Positions 63,938-64,000 of a DNA stretch of 64,000 nucleotides are shown here, piece by piece. A program made the position numbers and the translations under genes. Position 1 is the stretch's first letter, and every line of letters starts with the position of its first letter. The notes below the pieces were generated by a model. The model worked only from the letters and a program-made list of their open reading frames with translations. It did no database searches and was not told the DNA's origin. Source of the stretch: Lucinisca nassula (lineage: Eukaryota; Mollusca; Bivalvia; Lucinida; Lucinidae); assembly GCA_963580285.1 (NCBI GenBank), contig OY757026.1, forward strand, positions 81,633,817-81,697,816. Reading direction: 5' to 3'.

Positions 63938-64000
63938 AACACACCTATACAAATGCAATGAAAATTTTACCGCAGAAAATAAAAATATTTAAGATGAAAA
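63938..64000. mobile_element. M3 MITE, left end, cut by the window
   Basis: AAACACACCTATACAAATGC and TTTTACCGC match the left end of 61661-61931. The rest lies beyond the window. Confidence 0.75.

Overview
The window is animal nuclear DNA, most likely from a bivalve mollusc. The reasons are one slowly evolving metazoan gene split over more than 45 kb, GT-AG introns crowded with SINEs, palindromic MITEs and rolling-circle-like repeats, and a non-LTR retrotransposon (LINE) with a 2A recoding motif of the kind known from marine invertebrates. The species cannot be fixed from sequence alone.

The only host gene I can support is GHITM (also TMBIM5 or MICS1), an inner mitochondrial membrane protein. 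It runs on the + strand as seven coding exons from 9375 to 54694. Their summed length is 1,032 nt (343 residues plus stop), reading frame is kept across all six junctions, and every intron is GT-AG. A non-coding 5' exon probably lies upstream of 9364 and was not found.

Layout. 1-9300 is upstream sequence with LINE debris: an endonuclease fragment on the minus strand at the left edge, an ORF1-like relic near 1.7-2.1 kb, a fold-back element at 2.4-3.3 kb, and a frameshifted LINE with a 2A motif, PHD fingers, endonuclease and part of a reverse transcriptase at 4.2-6.7 kb. Intron 1 (9598-18018) holds a 3.9 kb rolling-circle-like element. Intron 2 (18131-26293) holds a 6 kb satellite of 36-bp units. 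Intron 3 (26436-36993) holds a three-level nest of elements and a 66/51-bp array. Intron 4 (37193-40927) and intron 5 (41027-48988) carry more MITEs, SINEs and a second 2.8 kb rolling-circle-like element. Intron 6 (49161-54609) includes a 57-bp array. 54695-64000 is 3' flank filled with MITEs and SINEs.

Family labels used below. T1: MITE bounded by TTAA, ends CCCTTATC. T2: MITE bounded by TTAA, ends CCCGTTG or CCCATTG. M1: palindromic MITE, ends TACAGT..AACTTCGATGGCTCG. M2: MITE, ends GGGCCCAGTTGTTCAAA. M3: palindromic MITE, ends near ACACGCCTATAC. M4: MITE, ends TACAGTcAAACCTG with AAGCAAGC repeats. H1: elements starting TAT-CCCC and ending CTAGT, inserted between two Ts. H2: larger elements starting TTAGCTCACC and ending CTTGT after a GGGCC-AT-GGCCC hairpin. 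S1: ~300-bp SINE with tail CAAATCAAACAAACAAA. S2: SINE with tail ending CATTAAACTCCAA.

The main novelty lies in how these repeats relate. Unrelated MITE families share the same long palindromic cores, several elements have had one internal segment expanded into a satellite array, and TE edges sit within a few bases of GHITM splice sites. Homology calls are from recognition only; no search was run.
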